DNA of 10,484 bases from Circinella umbellata. Lineage: Eukaryota; Mucoromycota; Mucoromycetes; Mucorales; Lichtheimiaceae. The position numbers were made by a program, and so were the translations under genes. How positions within the stretch are numbered: position 1 is the first letter of the stretch; every line of letters begins with the position of its first letter. The notes beneath the pieces are model-generated. The model made no database searches. It saw only the letters and a list, made by a program, of their open reading frames with translations, and was not told where the DNA came from. This document shows positions 1 to 7,856 of this stretch, piece after piece. The stretch covers positions 1-10,484 of the forward strand of contig JAIWNF010000207.1 in the NCBI GenBank assembly GCA_025093555.1, in the 5' to 3' direction.

Positions 1-121
1 TGTCTGTTGATTTATTAGATTGGTGTCTGCCGATTTATAACGATTGTAAAGAAATAAAGAAAAAAAAAGGTTTTTTTTACTCATACAAATACACCTGCTA
101 TTTTTTTTTACCTGCTTGAAT
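1..121. other. AT-rich left edge, possible intron
   Basis: These 121 bases hold several T and A runs and no helicase similarity in any frame. On the minus strand a CAG|GTAAAA at about 108 could be an intron donor, with the acceptor outside the window. No Helitron 3' hairpin or CTRR end was recognised. Confidence 0.4.
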
Positions 122-477
122 TTATTTCAAATCCAGTTGGGGTGAAATAAGGGCGTCCCTAATAGATTGTCCAATGACTTCTGATCTAGTTCCCTTTCTG
201 ATAACCATAAGAATCTGCTGAAAGTCACCACCAAAGACGACTACTTTAGAGCCAAATGGAACATATTGTAGCCTTTCATCTACAGCACCCATGATATCTC
301 GTAATGCACGATCAACTGCTTGAAAATTATATTTGCCACACATAACTGCTTCATCCCAAATAATAAGCTTTGCTTCTCGAATAATGTAGGCATGTGGTCC
401 AGTCAGTAGTAATGTACATGTTGTTGAATCATCAGCATTAAGTGGAATTTTGAATCGGCTATGTGCAGTTCTGCCTC
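122..477 (-). pseudogene. Helitron Pif1-type helicase, motifs II and III
   Basis: After the intron the frame gives GRTAHSRFKIPLN, then AKLIIWDEAVMC (Walker B, D-E), NFQAVDRALRDIMG and VVVFGGDFQQILMVI (motif III). These match Pif1 helicases of Helitrons closely. It ends with ALISPQLDLK and a TAA at 124 to 122. Helicases of this class continue with an L-x-x-N-M-R block and motifs IV to VI, and none of these is present in the last 121 bases. Either the copy is truncated or frameshifted here, or an intron begins (a CAG|GTAAAA sits at about 108) and the rest lies beyond the window. Family role and cell location are as for the first helicase piece. Confidence 0.9.
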
Positions 478-579
478 CTATTTTAATAGAGCATTGGTTT
501 TATTGTCAGTAAAATAAAACTTTCCAACTAAAATTTTTTCGATGTAATGATATAATAATAATAATAAAAATGGAAATAC
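478..579 (-). other. Intron within the Helitron helicase
   Basis: This is a 102-base intron on the minus strand: donor GTATTT at 579, acceptor AAATAG at 478, and a CTGAC branch-point-like sequence at 509 to 505, about 27 bases before the acceptor. Splicing joins A-I-L-L-L to R-G-R-T-A-H-S-R-F, which recreates the uninterrupted Pif1 motif (A-A-x-L-L-x-G-R-T-A-H-S). Without splicing the frame reads into an Ile-rich stretch and a stop. Confidence 0.85.
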
Positions 580-963
580 TTAGTAATAGAATAGCGGCTA
601 TTCCAGACGTTGCAACTGGTAGTGCTATATTATCTGGTGAACGAACTTGAGCTAAAAGTGCTTTGAATAATAAAGATTTTCCAGTACCACCAAGACCATT
701 TATAAAAAACAATCGTGTGATTGGATCATCAGGCTCTTCATTTAAAGAAGTGATGATAGTGTCAAAGACATGACGTTGTTCAATGTTTAATGTTGGAAGC
801 ATGTTGTTAAGTAATTATTGTTGTTCTTTAGAATTATAATCATCTTGTTCCATCCTTGCTAACACATCTTCTACGCCATGAGGAGGGGCATTAAATTCCA
901 ATATGAACTGTTGAGATAACGCTGGAACTTCAGTGAGATGATGACCTATGGCTTGAAGCTAAA
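580..963 (-). pseudogene. Helitron Pif1-type helicase, N-terminal half (Walker A)
   Basis: The frame runs through QAIGHHLTEVPAL, FNAPPHGVEDVLARMEQDD, a TAA at 817 to 815, then LNIEQRHVFDTIITSLN and FINGLGGTGKSLLFKALLAQ. GGTGKS (codons 691 to 674) is the Walker A loop. It is followed by the Pif1 motif A-T-S-G-I-A-A-I-L-L. Upstream of the TAA the sequence still matches the family, so the true protein did not start at the ATG at 802. The frame ends at an intron donor after I-L-L-L. Family role: 5' to 3' DNA helicase that unwinds the element during rolling-circle transposition. The TAA could be a Gln codon (CAA) changed by one base, since Gln codons precede it. Confidence 0.9.
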
Positions 964-1617
964 ACTCAATGTCGCCTAGAGTTTATTGGTATATAGCTGC
1001 TCGTATTCTAGTTCAGTAAGCTCGTTTTGACTATTTCTCATATTTGCATGTAGTTGAAAAAAGTAATCATCTGTCATTCGTTCATGGTACTTGTTCCAAA
1101 GTGTCAATAGATCGGCAGGCATACAATTTATAAGAATATATACAAACAGTGAGCAGATCATTGAAGGTACTGGTGCAAATTGAAATTCTAGCAGTCCTCG
1201 AGCAAGAGCGGTTTGTTCAAAAGTATCATATATTATGTCATCAAAAGTCTTCAGTTTGTTGAAACTTCTTAAACTATAACAGATAGCAGTAAGAGCCATA
1301 AAGAAAATAATGGCATATTTGATAGTGGTATGCTACATATTCTGCTCACTACGCTAGCCACAGATGGATTTGCTCTAGGGTTCCAAGTATAATGTGCCAG
1401 TATTTCATGATAACAATATTGACATGCTTGATCATCATTTGTACATAGTTGAAAGAAAGCCAAAAGTTTTGTTCCTGTTGCAGCCCCTCTTGCTCTGTCT
1501 AATTCTTGTGCATCTATATCGCCATGAAAATACACAAGTTGATCATTTGGTAAATGCAGAATAAGACGAATTACTGTTGGATATTTGATGCATGTGAACT
1601 AAAAATTCTAGTGTTCA
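964..1617 (-). pseudogene. Helitron region between Rep and helicase
   Basis: Three frames in turn carry Helitron similarity. First comes T-L-E-F-L-V-H-M-H-Q just past the TGA. After a shift near 1585 follows YPTVIRLILHLPNDQLVYF with LLAFFQLC and HEILAHYTWN, ending in ICSIPLSNMPLFSLWLLLL. After a shift near 1275 follows SFNKLKTFDDIIYDTFEQ, ALARGLLEF, then CMPADLLTLWNKY and ELEYEQLYTNK. These match, in order, the family's Y-I-G-P to helicase segment (the x-H-L-P-x-x-Q-x-V-x-F, F-x-L-C, Y-x-W and A-R-G-L-L blocks). The last frame ends in TAG at 978 to 976; a shift near there leads to L-G-D-I-E-F and a further TAG at 961 to 959. The function of this segment is not well defined; here it serves as a continuity marker. 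Confidence 0.82.
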
Positions 1618-1750
1618 CCATGCAGCCTTGCATGGACCTATATAGTGTGCATTTTGGTACTGAGTTACTTTATTAATTGCTAATTGATCAGTATTGTTAT
1701 TGTCGCTTGCTGTACTATCTATTTCCATAGTTTTACGGATGGTATTGACT

Positions 1751-1783
<33 letters not shown>

Positions 1784-1896
1784 ATAGTAGACATAGAAGA
1801 AGAAGTTGTAGTTGTTGCTCTATTATTTGTTGTTTGTGTGGTAGATTCCTCAGTAGTAACTGCTGCTATATATGTTACTGTTGTCAGATGTTGTAG
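1618..1896 (-). pseudogene. Helitron linker with in-frame poly-threonine tract
   Basis: An open frame of 93 codons runs on the minus strand to TGA at 1617 to 1615. It is rich in Thr, Ser and Asn, includes eleven consecutive Thr codons made by a trinucleotide repeat, and ends QYQNAHYIGPCKAAW. In Helitron proteins the stretch from the Rep tyrosines (K-G-x-D-R-A) to the Y-I-G-P block is a variable linker, so this frame sits exactly where expected. It is offset from the preceding Rep frame, so a frameshift falls near 1870 to 1900. The TGA comes after the Trp where homologues usually have Arg, and family similarity continues beyond it. Confidence 0.75.
1751..1783. repeat. (GTA)11 microsatellite inside Helitron coding region
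   Basis: Eleven perfect GTA units on the plus strand are followed by an imperfect ATAGTAG extension. On the minus strand, in the frame of the flanking Helitron linker, the tract reads ATT then ten ACT codons and ACA. The plus-strand open frames over it (poly-Ser and poly-Val) are by-products of the repeat. Confidence 0.95.
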
Positions 1897-2359
1897 CTAG
1901 AGTGGTTCGGATTGCTTGTAATTGTGCTCTATCTGATCCTTTTGTAATATACTTGCATAGATACTCAACAGCTCTTGCTGAAGTACATATTTCCACATTG
2001 ATATGAGCATTATAACGGTGACTGAGATAATGATTATAAGGAACAACATGTCGATTATCAGCTACAAATCCAGAATGGTGAAATATATGTGTACGATTAT
2101 TACGGCGTCGTCTATAGAGAGGATGGATAGCCATCATTATTCATTCTTGTTTCTTCATTGAATTGTTTTGGATATCTTTGCTTGTATTGACCATCTTGTA
2201 TATATATAGCATTAGGCTTTTGATGCCCACATGGACATGAATCATACAGCTTGTAACAGTATTATATAACTGAGGATGTGATTGGTGGTCTGGAAGCTCT
2301 ACCGAAACAAATTGATCATAATCTGTTGGTGTATGAGGTCGATCATCTGGATTTGAAAT
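1897..2359 (-). pseudogene. Helitron Rep, C-terminal part with the Tyr-x3-Tyr pair
   Basis: Directly after the TGA at 2360 the frame reads NPDDRPHTPTDYDQFVSVELPD, then HPQLYNTVTSCMIH, the expected Helitron continuation. A frame change near 2236 leads to CPCGHQKPNA, then QRYPKQFNEETRMNNDGYP. A second one at the GGATGGAT repeat (2121 to 2128) leads to LYRRRRNNRTHIF, VVPYNHYLSHRYNAHINVEI and AVEYLCKYITKG. The two tyrosines of EYLCKY (codons 1963 to 1961 and 1951 to 1949) match the paired catalytic tyrosines of Helitron Rep. So the catalytic residues survive while the frame does not. The family role is covalent attachment to DNA during rolling-circle transposition. Confidence 0.88.
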
Positions 2360-2895
2360 TCATATCATATGAGTATGAGAAAGTCCACGTTTTTGAAACT
2401 CGGTAGTTGCCAAGTATCCAATAACTCTGCCAAATATGTGTAAGTCCTTGATATGATGGATCATCTCTTTCATCTTCATATGAAAAACTCTCGTGCAAAG
2501 GTCTGGGCAATCAGAATCTTTTTGCCCTGGAGAAAGCTCAGCTTGTATTTCGGGCCAGTATTGGTCGTAGGTTAACGTAATAAATAAAGTGGGAGTTCCT
2601 TTTTGGCGTACAATTGCAAGGCCATCTTGTAACATTTGTTTTATATAACGTGGACCACCAGTAAATGAAGAAGGTGAATTAACAGATCGACCAATTTGCC
2701 TTAGATTAGCAGTATCAATTAGTCCACTATACACTTCAGCTCGTATATCTTCTTGATGTGTAGTGATAAATTGTAGACGTGCTGTTTTAATACGTACATA
2801 GTTATCTACCAGAAATTGTTGAAGTAAGCGTCCAAAATGGTGGTGATATGTTTCTCTTTCTCCTTGCCGTATTATCATCATATAAGCGCAATAGT
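2360..2895 (-). pseudogene. Helitron Rep catalytic core with HxH motif
   Basis: This is the core of the rolling-circle nuclease. The frame carries RQGERETYHHHFGRLLQQFL, then FTGGPRYIKQMLQDGLAIV, the strand motif TLFITLTYDQYWPEI, and near the end EFQKRGLSHTHMI. The H-T-H corresponds to the metal-binding HUH motif, which in Helitrons often reads L-P-H-A-H. Known family role: nick single-stranded DNA at element ends and join it at the target. The frame stops at TGA (2362 to 2360) just after HTHMI, where homologues continue with Trp; a TGG to TGA change explains this. Beyond it the same frame continues for about 40 codons with family similarity. The in-frame ATGs at 2881 are internal, not a real start. 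Confidence 0.9.
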
Positions 2896-3611
2896 TTAAA
2901 AAGTAACATTTGTATCATCATTAGTTGCTGTTGAAACGGATCGTAGACCAAGGTACCATCCATTATCACCATAAGGAAACATCAAAACGTAATGTAAAGG
3001 TGTATATGAAGGATGTAGTGAGCTGACTTGTTGTAATCCATGTTCACGATCGTGAATAACAACATCATACGGTAATACAGAACCATCCGTAGTATTTTCA
3101 ACAACCATAGCAGCAACCTCAGGATGAGCTGGAACATCATATCTTTTACCCATATCACGTGCAGCACGGATGATAACTTGTATAGTTCCAACTGTTTGAT
3201 TAGCATAAGCTTCAGAAGCGGTGCGAAGTGTACGTGCAAATGGATTATTTTGAGTTATCCAGGTTTGAATTGTCTGTATAACGTTCTCGTCAAGACCAGT
3301 AAACATTGTTTGTCGTCTTGTTGTTTGTTCAGTTTCATTACAAAAGTAAATTTGTGAAAAAGATGCTTGTGCTGGATCTGTTGCTCGTAAAGGGCCAAGA
3401 AAATGATATAAAGTTCCATTGATGCGGTATGTTGAAACACCATCACGTCCACTTGCCAACTGAGGATCATAATTAGCACGAACTGAAGCAAATGCAAATA
3501 GTGAATTATACGCACGAATATTTGTGTGAAACTGGACAGATAGAGCATTGGTGGGGTCATGATTTGTAATTAAATTCAATAGTTCTTGGGGTGGAGACCG
3601 TGGAATTGGCA
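2896..3611 (-). pseudogene. Helitron Rep, region upstream of the HUH nuclease core
   Basis: This is a long uninterrupted frame ending in TAA at 2896. Its product has features typical of the segment just before the Helitron_like_N core: FHTNIRAYNSLFAFAS, a D-G-V-S-T-Y-R-I-N-G-T-L-Y-H block, FSQIYF, and near the end the HPSYTPLHYVLMFPYGDNGW block, which matches the conserved Helitron pattern of pro-leu-x-Y-V-L-x-F-P-x-G-x-x-G-W. An ATG at 3681 opens the frame further up, but the family homology there lies in another frame, so that ATG is unlikely to be a real start. The TAA at the end follows a five-T run (positions 2898 to 2902); a one-base shift there restores N-Y-C-A-Y-M-M-I-I-R-Q-G-E-R, so the break is a homopolymer frameshift. 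Confidence 0.85.
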
Positions 3612-4104
3612 AATTTTTATTTTTCCTGATAGGCAGCATAGACCAAAACGTGGGTTTGTTAAAGAGGAAGCTGTCAGTCATTCATCAATCTACATTTGTG
3701 CACCACATGATGGGCAAGGAGTATACATACGTGGAAAAATATGGCGATGGTAGAATCTGTTTTCTTGAGTATAGCAAATATTATAACCAAATATATTCTC
3801 TGGTTCAAAATGTTCTTGACAGGCTATTCTAAATTGAGCACCATGCTCAGAAATCATATTTTGACGATTAAAAGGACAATTTGAACTTGTTGCTCGAAAA
3901 TGATCGGGACTTCCACATTTAGGACAGCGACGTGCCGGGAAAGAAGGTGGCAGTATTGGACTATTGGTGTTGAAGCAGCTGATGGAGCATTATTGCGACG
4001 CCCTTGGTTAGCACCATTCAATTCTTCTGTAATACGATCCAAAACATCACTGTTGTCTTCTTCTGCAAGGTTTTCTAGCTGTTTTTGAGCAAAAACATCG
4101 GCAT
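3612..4104 (-). pseudogene. Helitron Rep N-terminus with third zinc knuckle and the CPSCGA/CC module
   Basis: The first frame (about 4104 to 3960) encodes an acidic, Gln/Asn-rich stretch. A frame change near 3960 to 3990 leads into CPKCGSPDHF with a last cysteine seven residues after the His (codons 3926 to 3876), another C-x2-C-x4-H-x7-C knuckle. The same frame continues to FPRMYTPCPSCGAQM and, after two stops, to NPRFGLCCLSGKIK. That matches the cysteine-rich block that precedes the Rep domain in many Helitron proteins. The stops are TAG at 3692 to 3690 and TGA at 3680 to 3678; the first sits where the family usually has Trp. A second frameshift in the A-rich stretch around 3612 to 3625 joins this block to the next one, which starts LPIPRSPPQE. 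Confidence 0.75.
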
Positions 4105-4252
4105 CTGTTAAATAATTTTGAATAGTTTTATGTTAAAATAGATATTATTATAATATTAGACATATACAAAACAGGGTTGCTATATACATATATATTTATA
4201 GAAAAATATGAATATATATCTTGCATTGAATTATTGTTGTTATTATTATTAC
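4105..4252 (-). other. Putative intron between zinc-knuckle exons 2 and 3
   Basis: The donor GTAATA is at 4252 and the acceptor TTTAACAG is at 4105, giving a 148-base, very AT-rich intron on the minus strand. Joining the flanking exons keeps the frame and gives N-A-D-V-F-A-Q-K-Q. The assignment rests on splice signals and frame only. Confidence 0.5.
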
Positions 4253-4334
4253 TATTTATATTTGCGCTTGTACACTCAGCATGTGATGGATCAGAGTGTG
4301 TTGTTGAGTCACAATTTGGGCATGAAATTGTATC
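4253..4334 (-). pseudogene. Helitron Rep N-terminus, exon with second zinc knuckle
   Basis: This is an 82-base exon whose product holds an intact C-x2-C-x4-H-x7-C knuckle (C-P-N-C-D-S-T-T-H, then seven residues, then Cys), followed by a short Asn-rich tail. It is flanked by a TTAG acceptor and a GTAATA donor. After splicing, its last base completes an AAT codon with the first two bases of the next exon, keeping the frame. It has the same spacing as the knuckle at 3876 to 3926, suggesting duplication of one module. CCHC knuckles usually bind single-stranded nucleic acid; a role in substrate recognition is inferred. The donor choice is the weakest point, because GT dinucleotides with similar context lie near. 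Confidence 0.6.
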
Positions 4335-4449
4335 CTAATAATTATAATAAGTCATAATAATACAGCTTTCTAATATTAATACATCTGTCGAGAGGGGAAA
4401 TATAGCATTTCAACATTGGTGCAACAAATATAAAAAAAAAGATACATAC
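4335..4449 (-). other. Putative intron between zinc-knuckle exons 1 and 2
   Basis: The minus strand shows a consensus-like GTATGT donor at 4449 and a TTATTAG|G acceptor at 4335, which gives a 115-base intron. The upstream exon ends on a complete codon (AAT) and the downstream exon opens directly with GAT ACA ATT, so the frame is kept across the junction. A T-rich stretch follows the donor. Confidence 0.65.
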
Positions 4450-4593
4450 ATTGTTAGATGGATCTATTCTAGGTCTCACATTTCGTTTATTATTATTGTT
4501 TCTTGTATTCAAAGGACGGTCTCGATTATTGCAGTTCAAATGAGTAGTAGATCCGCACATGCATTGAGTTCGACGTTGTATTTGTCGTGATTC
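4450..4593 (-). pseudogene. Helitron Rep N-terminus, exon with first (degenerate) zinc knuckle
   Basis: This exon has 48 open codons between a TATAG acceptor and a GTATGT donor. It begins E-S-R-Q-I-Q-R-R-T-Q and carries the motif CMCGSTTHLNC followed by RDRPLN. The pattern resembles the C-x2-C-x4-H-x7-C knuckles in the next two coding pieces, but here only one residue separates the first two cysteines, and an arginine stands where the last cysteine (usually in D-C-P-L-N) is expected. This module is probably dead. The rest is basic and Asn/Arg-rich. In the Helitron context it would belong to a nucleic-acid-binding N-terminal extension of Rep. The start codon is not identified; an ATG inside the exon cuts into the knuckle, so the true start is probably further upstream. 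Confidence 0.6.
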
Positions 4594-4674
4594 CTATATT
4601 TATGTACTTTATTTTTAATTACATGTATCTTACTTTTTTTTAGTATATATATAAAGACCATATCTATATGATAC
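4594..4674 (-). other. Putative intron in the Helitron Rep N-terminal region
   Basis: On the minus strand an AACAG|GTATCA donor at 4674 and an ATATAG|GAATCA acceptor at 4594 enclose 81 AT-rich bases. Splicing joins a short upstream stretch ending in codons for N-H-E-Q-Q to the next exon in frame. A TGA lies a few codons further upstream and no ATG is obvious, so the true first exon is not resolved. This is inference from splice signals and reading frame only. Confidence 0.4.
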
Positions 4675-5960
4675 CTGTTGCTCGTGATTTATGATTTCTC
4701 AAAGATATAAAGAAAATATACAGTGTATAAATTCAAGAAAAATATAATATAATGGTATTAAGGTTTTTTCAATAAATCAACATGGCGCAAAAATAAATAT
4801 TAAGTAAAGTGAAGTTTATTTCAGATGACAGTTACTCTTTATATTTATATTATTTTTTTTAACTTTTTATTAACAAATATGGCCTTTTCAATATATACAT
4901 CTATATCTACATCTATGTATAAAAATTATAACATCATTGATAATGATGATTACGTATTATTACATGTTTATATAATTAATCACTGTCAAACCAAAAATGA
5001 AAAGTATTTGATATAAAACTGTTTTTGAAGGATGAAGTGCTTATAACAATGGTAAATACATAGTAATAGAATGACCGTGCGTGGAAAAAAAAATTAATCG
5101 ATTTCCTAATTGGTAATTCCTAATTTGGAGCGTTATCTTAAATTTGATCTAAGGACCATTGTATTTTTAATAGTAGATAACCCTGAGAAAGCTCAACAAA
5201 GGACTGCTATTACTTTTAGAAAGCATTAGTAACCATCGCATCATACTTCTACATGAAGATTATGGCCGTAATTATTATTAATGGTAGGTTATCTTTCTTA
5301 TTAATGCTGTCGTAGTCAAAATTCAATAATATTGGTTATCTCCTTTGAATACTCTTTCCGATTATTTATTTATAACTTCTCCTTAGCTATTTTTTACGAT
5401 CGGTAGTAACAAATTACACCATAAACATCATCATCATGATCAATTCGTAGCATTATTTATTATTATTATTTAAATTATATATTCTATTCTGCAGTACTTT
5501 CAGAAAACGTATAAATATTCCCACCATAATTATTCAATATAACGCTTATCTCTACGTTATACTTTATCTTTATTTCTGTTTGTTATAGTATTTTATTTAG
5601 CAACGGTATTTTCTGCCAAAGTATATTACGACAGTAACCAAGAGTACTTTTTTTACTGTTTCTACCTTTCTAAATTATTTATTTACAGCTCCAATATCTC
5701 TTTTACACAGTGACTTGGATTAACTAATATTGTTGATGTATTACTATTCTACATTACTTGTAAAGAATACATAAACAGTAGATCATCTTATTATCAAAAA
5801 AAAGATGAGATTCTTTATCTACTAGATATTCTATGATATCTTACTCTCTTTATGGTTATATTCTCCATTATTTTTTCTGTGGTGGATCGCTTTCCGTATA
5901 AAAAATATTACATTAATGATGCTATTTACGCTATTAGGAACAGAGTCTAGATTTTGATTA

Positions 5961-6107
5961 GATTTGTACCACAAGATTATAAATGTCCTCGGGTATTGTT
6001 AAGTCTGAATCTAGATTAAAGAGATCAAAACTTCTACTTTGTAACCCTTCTAGGTATTGTTTGATTATAAGCTCCTCTAAACGTTTCTTTACTCGATCAA
6101 AATTAGT
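5961..6107 (-). pseudogene. Unrecognised 49-codon coding-like segment
   Basis: An open frame lies between TAA at 6110 to 6108 and TAA at 5960 to 5958, without an ATG. Its product is rich in charged residues in a helix-like pattern: FDRVKKRLEELIIKQYLEGL, then SRSFDLFNLDSDLTIPEDIY and LVVQI before the stop. It could be the last exon of a gene whose earlier exon is the open segment at 6206 to 6460; a CTAAT branch-like site and an AG at about 6093 would allow splicing, but no convincing donor was found. No family was recognised. It may also be chance. Confidence 0.3.
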
Positions 6108-6205
6108 TTATTTGAATAATACATAATACAAAAGAGTCAAAAAGCACAAATATGTACTACCAAGTATATCATAATATTACATCGGTACTGAAATCAGTGA
6201 TATTA

Positions 6206-6460
6206 TCTATGACAATATTCTAGCTGGGAGACTGAAGAGCGAATAGAAATGTTATTATAAACAACATTGTAGTTGAAAACCATTTTCTTCATCACACACT
6301 CGAATGCGTTTGTCATTGAATTTATTGGTCTAGCCATACAGTTATCGTCAGTTGAAATAAGCACCTCTTTCCTACATCGACCATCATAATGTATTTTTGA
6401 GATAATGTCTTTTCTATCTTCCTGACTTTCTGGATCAGATGAAAATAATGCATGGTAACG
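6206..6460 (-). pseudogene. Unrecognised 85-codon coding-like segment
   Basis: An open frame runs from just after a TAG (6463 to 6461) to a TAA at 6205 to 6203, with no ATG until codon 45 or so. The product is more mixed in composition than most AT-rich translations here: it contains SSDPESQEDRKDIISKIHYD, then RCRKEVLISTDDNCMARP and SMTNAFECVMKKMVFNY. I do not recognise a family. It could be an exon of an unrecognised gene, a relic, or chance: by a rough estimate an open stretch of this length is borderline in DNA this AT-rich. It lies about 100 bases upstream of another coding-like segment on the same strand. Confidence 0.3.
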
Positions 6461-7334
6461 CTAGCTCTAATTTATCTATTATTATTATTATTTTTTGTAA
6501 AACTCCAACTTCTGTGTTTATGTTCAGAATAATATAATAGTATGTGCGGAAAAACACAGCAGATCTTTGATGTCTTGCGAGTGGCTGTGTGGATCAATCT
6601 CTTGAGGCTTTTTTTCTTTATATCATCATATATATGTTAGTTAATAGCGACAGAACTAAAAGATCGAATTACTATAGATATTAAGCAAAAGTCAACTCCT
6701 ACTACAGGAAAGATATAAATAATAGTCTAAACTTTCTTCTTTCCGTCTTGGTCAGAACATACTATTATTGTCAATTTCGGAAAAAAGGAATACGTCTATT
6801 ATAATTTATATACTGATAATGATAGCCCAAAATCTAACTATGAAAAAAAAACATGCTCCTCTTGCACATGATACTTATATTAAATGATAAACATGTATTA
6901 AAATATGTAATAATTACTACAATGTTGAGTGGAATAATACTAATTTTATTTTTTCTCTTTGATTAAATAATGCAGCAATAGTTGAATTTCATTTATTAGA
7001 AATGTTGCAAAGGAGACTTTTAGATTGCTGAGTAGTTGATGTTTCATGCTGGTAAAGAAACTATCCCATTTTTTATCCTTTGATAAAGGTAGTAGTAAAT
7101 ATTGTTATTTTTTTACTTGCTTTATGTATGTCTTATACATATAATCTGATATTATGTTCTTGTTAATTTATCAGTCAGTTATTTATTTTTACTTATAAAT
7201 ATTGTTATGACTTCATTTTTAGATACATATTATTTCAGCTGCTGAGCTTATATTAAAGGACGTGCTTTGATGTCAAAAGCCAACGTAAAAAAATAATTAT
7301 AATATAAAGCTTGTAATAGCCGAGTGTTGAAGCC

Positions 7335-7356
7335 AAAAAAAAAAAAAAAAAAAAAA
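7335..7356 (+). repeat. A22 homopolymer
   Basis: Twenty-two consecutive A residues, the longest homopolymer in the window. It could be the 3' poly-A tail of a retroposed fragment lying to its left, or a simple AT-rich slippage tract. No coding similarity and no clear target-site duplication were seen around it. Confidence 0.95.
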
Positions 7357-7856
7357 CTTAAATTGAAGAAATATTTTGCTTCAAATAACAGGCTTCTTTT
7401 AACTCATAGACTTAATATGGTATGTACTCGTCTTTGCAATGCCTATACCATACAACCGCATTGATTTTTCTGGCATGAATTAACTCGAGTCGTCTTTACT
7501 TTTTCAAAATGATGATTATTATCATAAAAACATATCATTATGACGTATCATTTATGATATAATTAACTTTTTAATATAATTACGCGAGGATATGTATATA
7601 CCCAAACCGTTTTTTATGGGATAGCAACGGCTCATTTCATTTTTTTTTAGTATGAATCCTCTCATATTACTAGTTTATATTCTAATTTTGTTATATATTC
7701 ATTCAAAGGCATTTACAATATGCCATTTTTTGATCCACTATATATGGTAAACGAAGACTAGTAACATTTTATAAACTTGCATAGGCAGTTTAACTTTTAT
7801 TAATAGTAGAGAATATCATTTATGTTCGTCTCAATATATAAAGTGAAAAAAAATAA

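Larger units (their letters stand above)
1..4700 (-). mobile_element. Decayed autonomous Helitron (Rep/helicase), 3' end off the left edge
   Basis: Conceptual translation of the minus strand gives, in order, CCHC-type zinc knuckles, the Helitron Rep domain with an HxH motif and a Tyr-x3-Tyr pair, the linker found between Rep and helicase in this family, and a Pif1-type helicase start. That order is diagnostic of Helitron rolling-circle transposons. The coding sequence is split by four inferred introns and broken by at least seven in-frame stops and about eight frameshifts, so this copy cannot make a full transposase. Neither terminus was identified: the 5' TC end should lie to the right of about 4690, and the 3' hairpin with CTRR should lie left of position 1. 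The right boundary given is therefore a guess. The family call is very safe; the limits are not. Confidence 0.9.

Noticed and set aside
1684..1900. Plus-strand poly-Ser and poly-Val open frames
   Set aside because: They are translations of the (GTA)n microsatellite opposite the Helitron linker, which has the family similarity on the minus strand.
2982..3560. Other-frame open stretches over the Rep region (minus 2982 to 3239, minus 3255 to 3560, plus 3124 to 3357)
   Set aside because: They overlap the long frame that carries clear Helitron motifs and show no similarity of their own.
815..3692. Reassigned stop codons (TAA/TAG as Gln, TGA as Trp) instead of decay
   Set aside because: The 518-codon LINE ORF1 uses many CAA and CAG codons and no internal TAA or TAG, and it ends in TAA. 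The Helitron also has frameshifts that no code change explains.
4825..5016. Plus-strand 63-codon open frame
   Set aside because: Very rich in Ile, Tyr, Asn and Phe, as expected from AT-rich noncoding DNA; no recognisable feature.
7501..7560. Inverted repeat ATATCAT/ATGATAT and nearby ATCAT copies as an operator or terminal repeat
   Set aside because: Short AT-rich repeats of this size are expected by chance in such a sequence, and no adjoining gene or element end supports a role.
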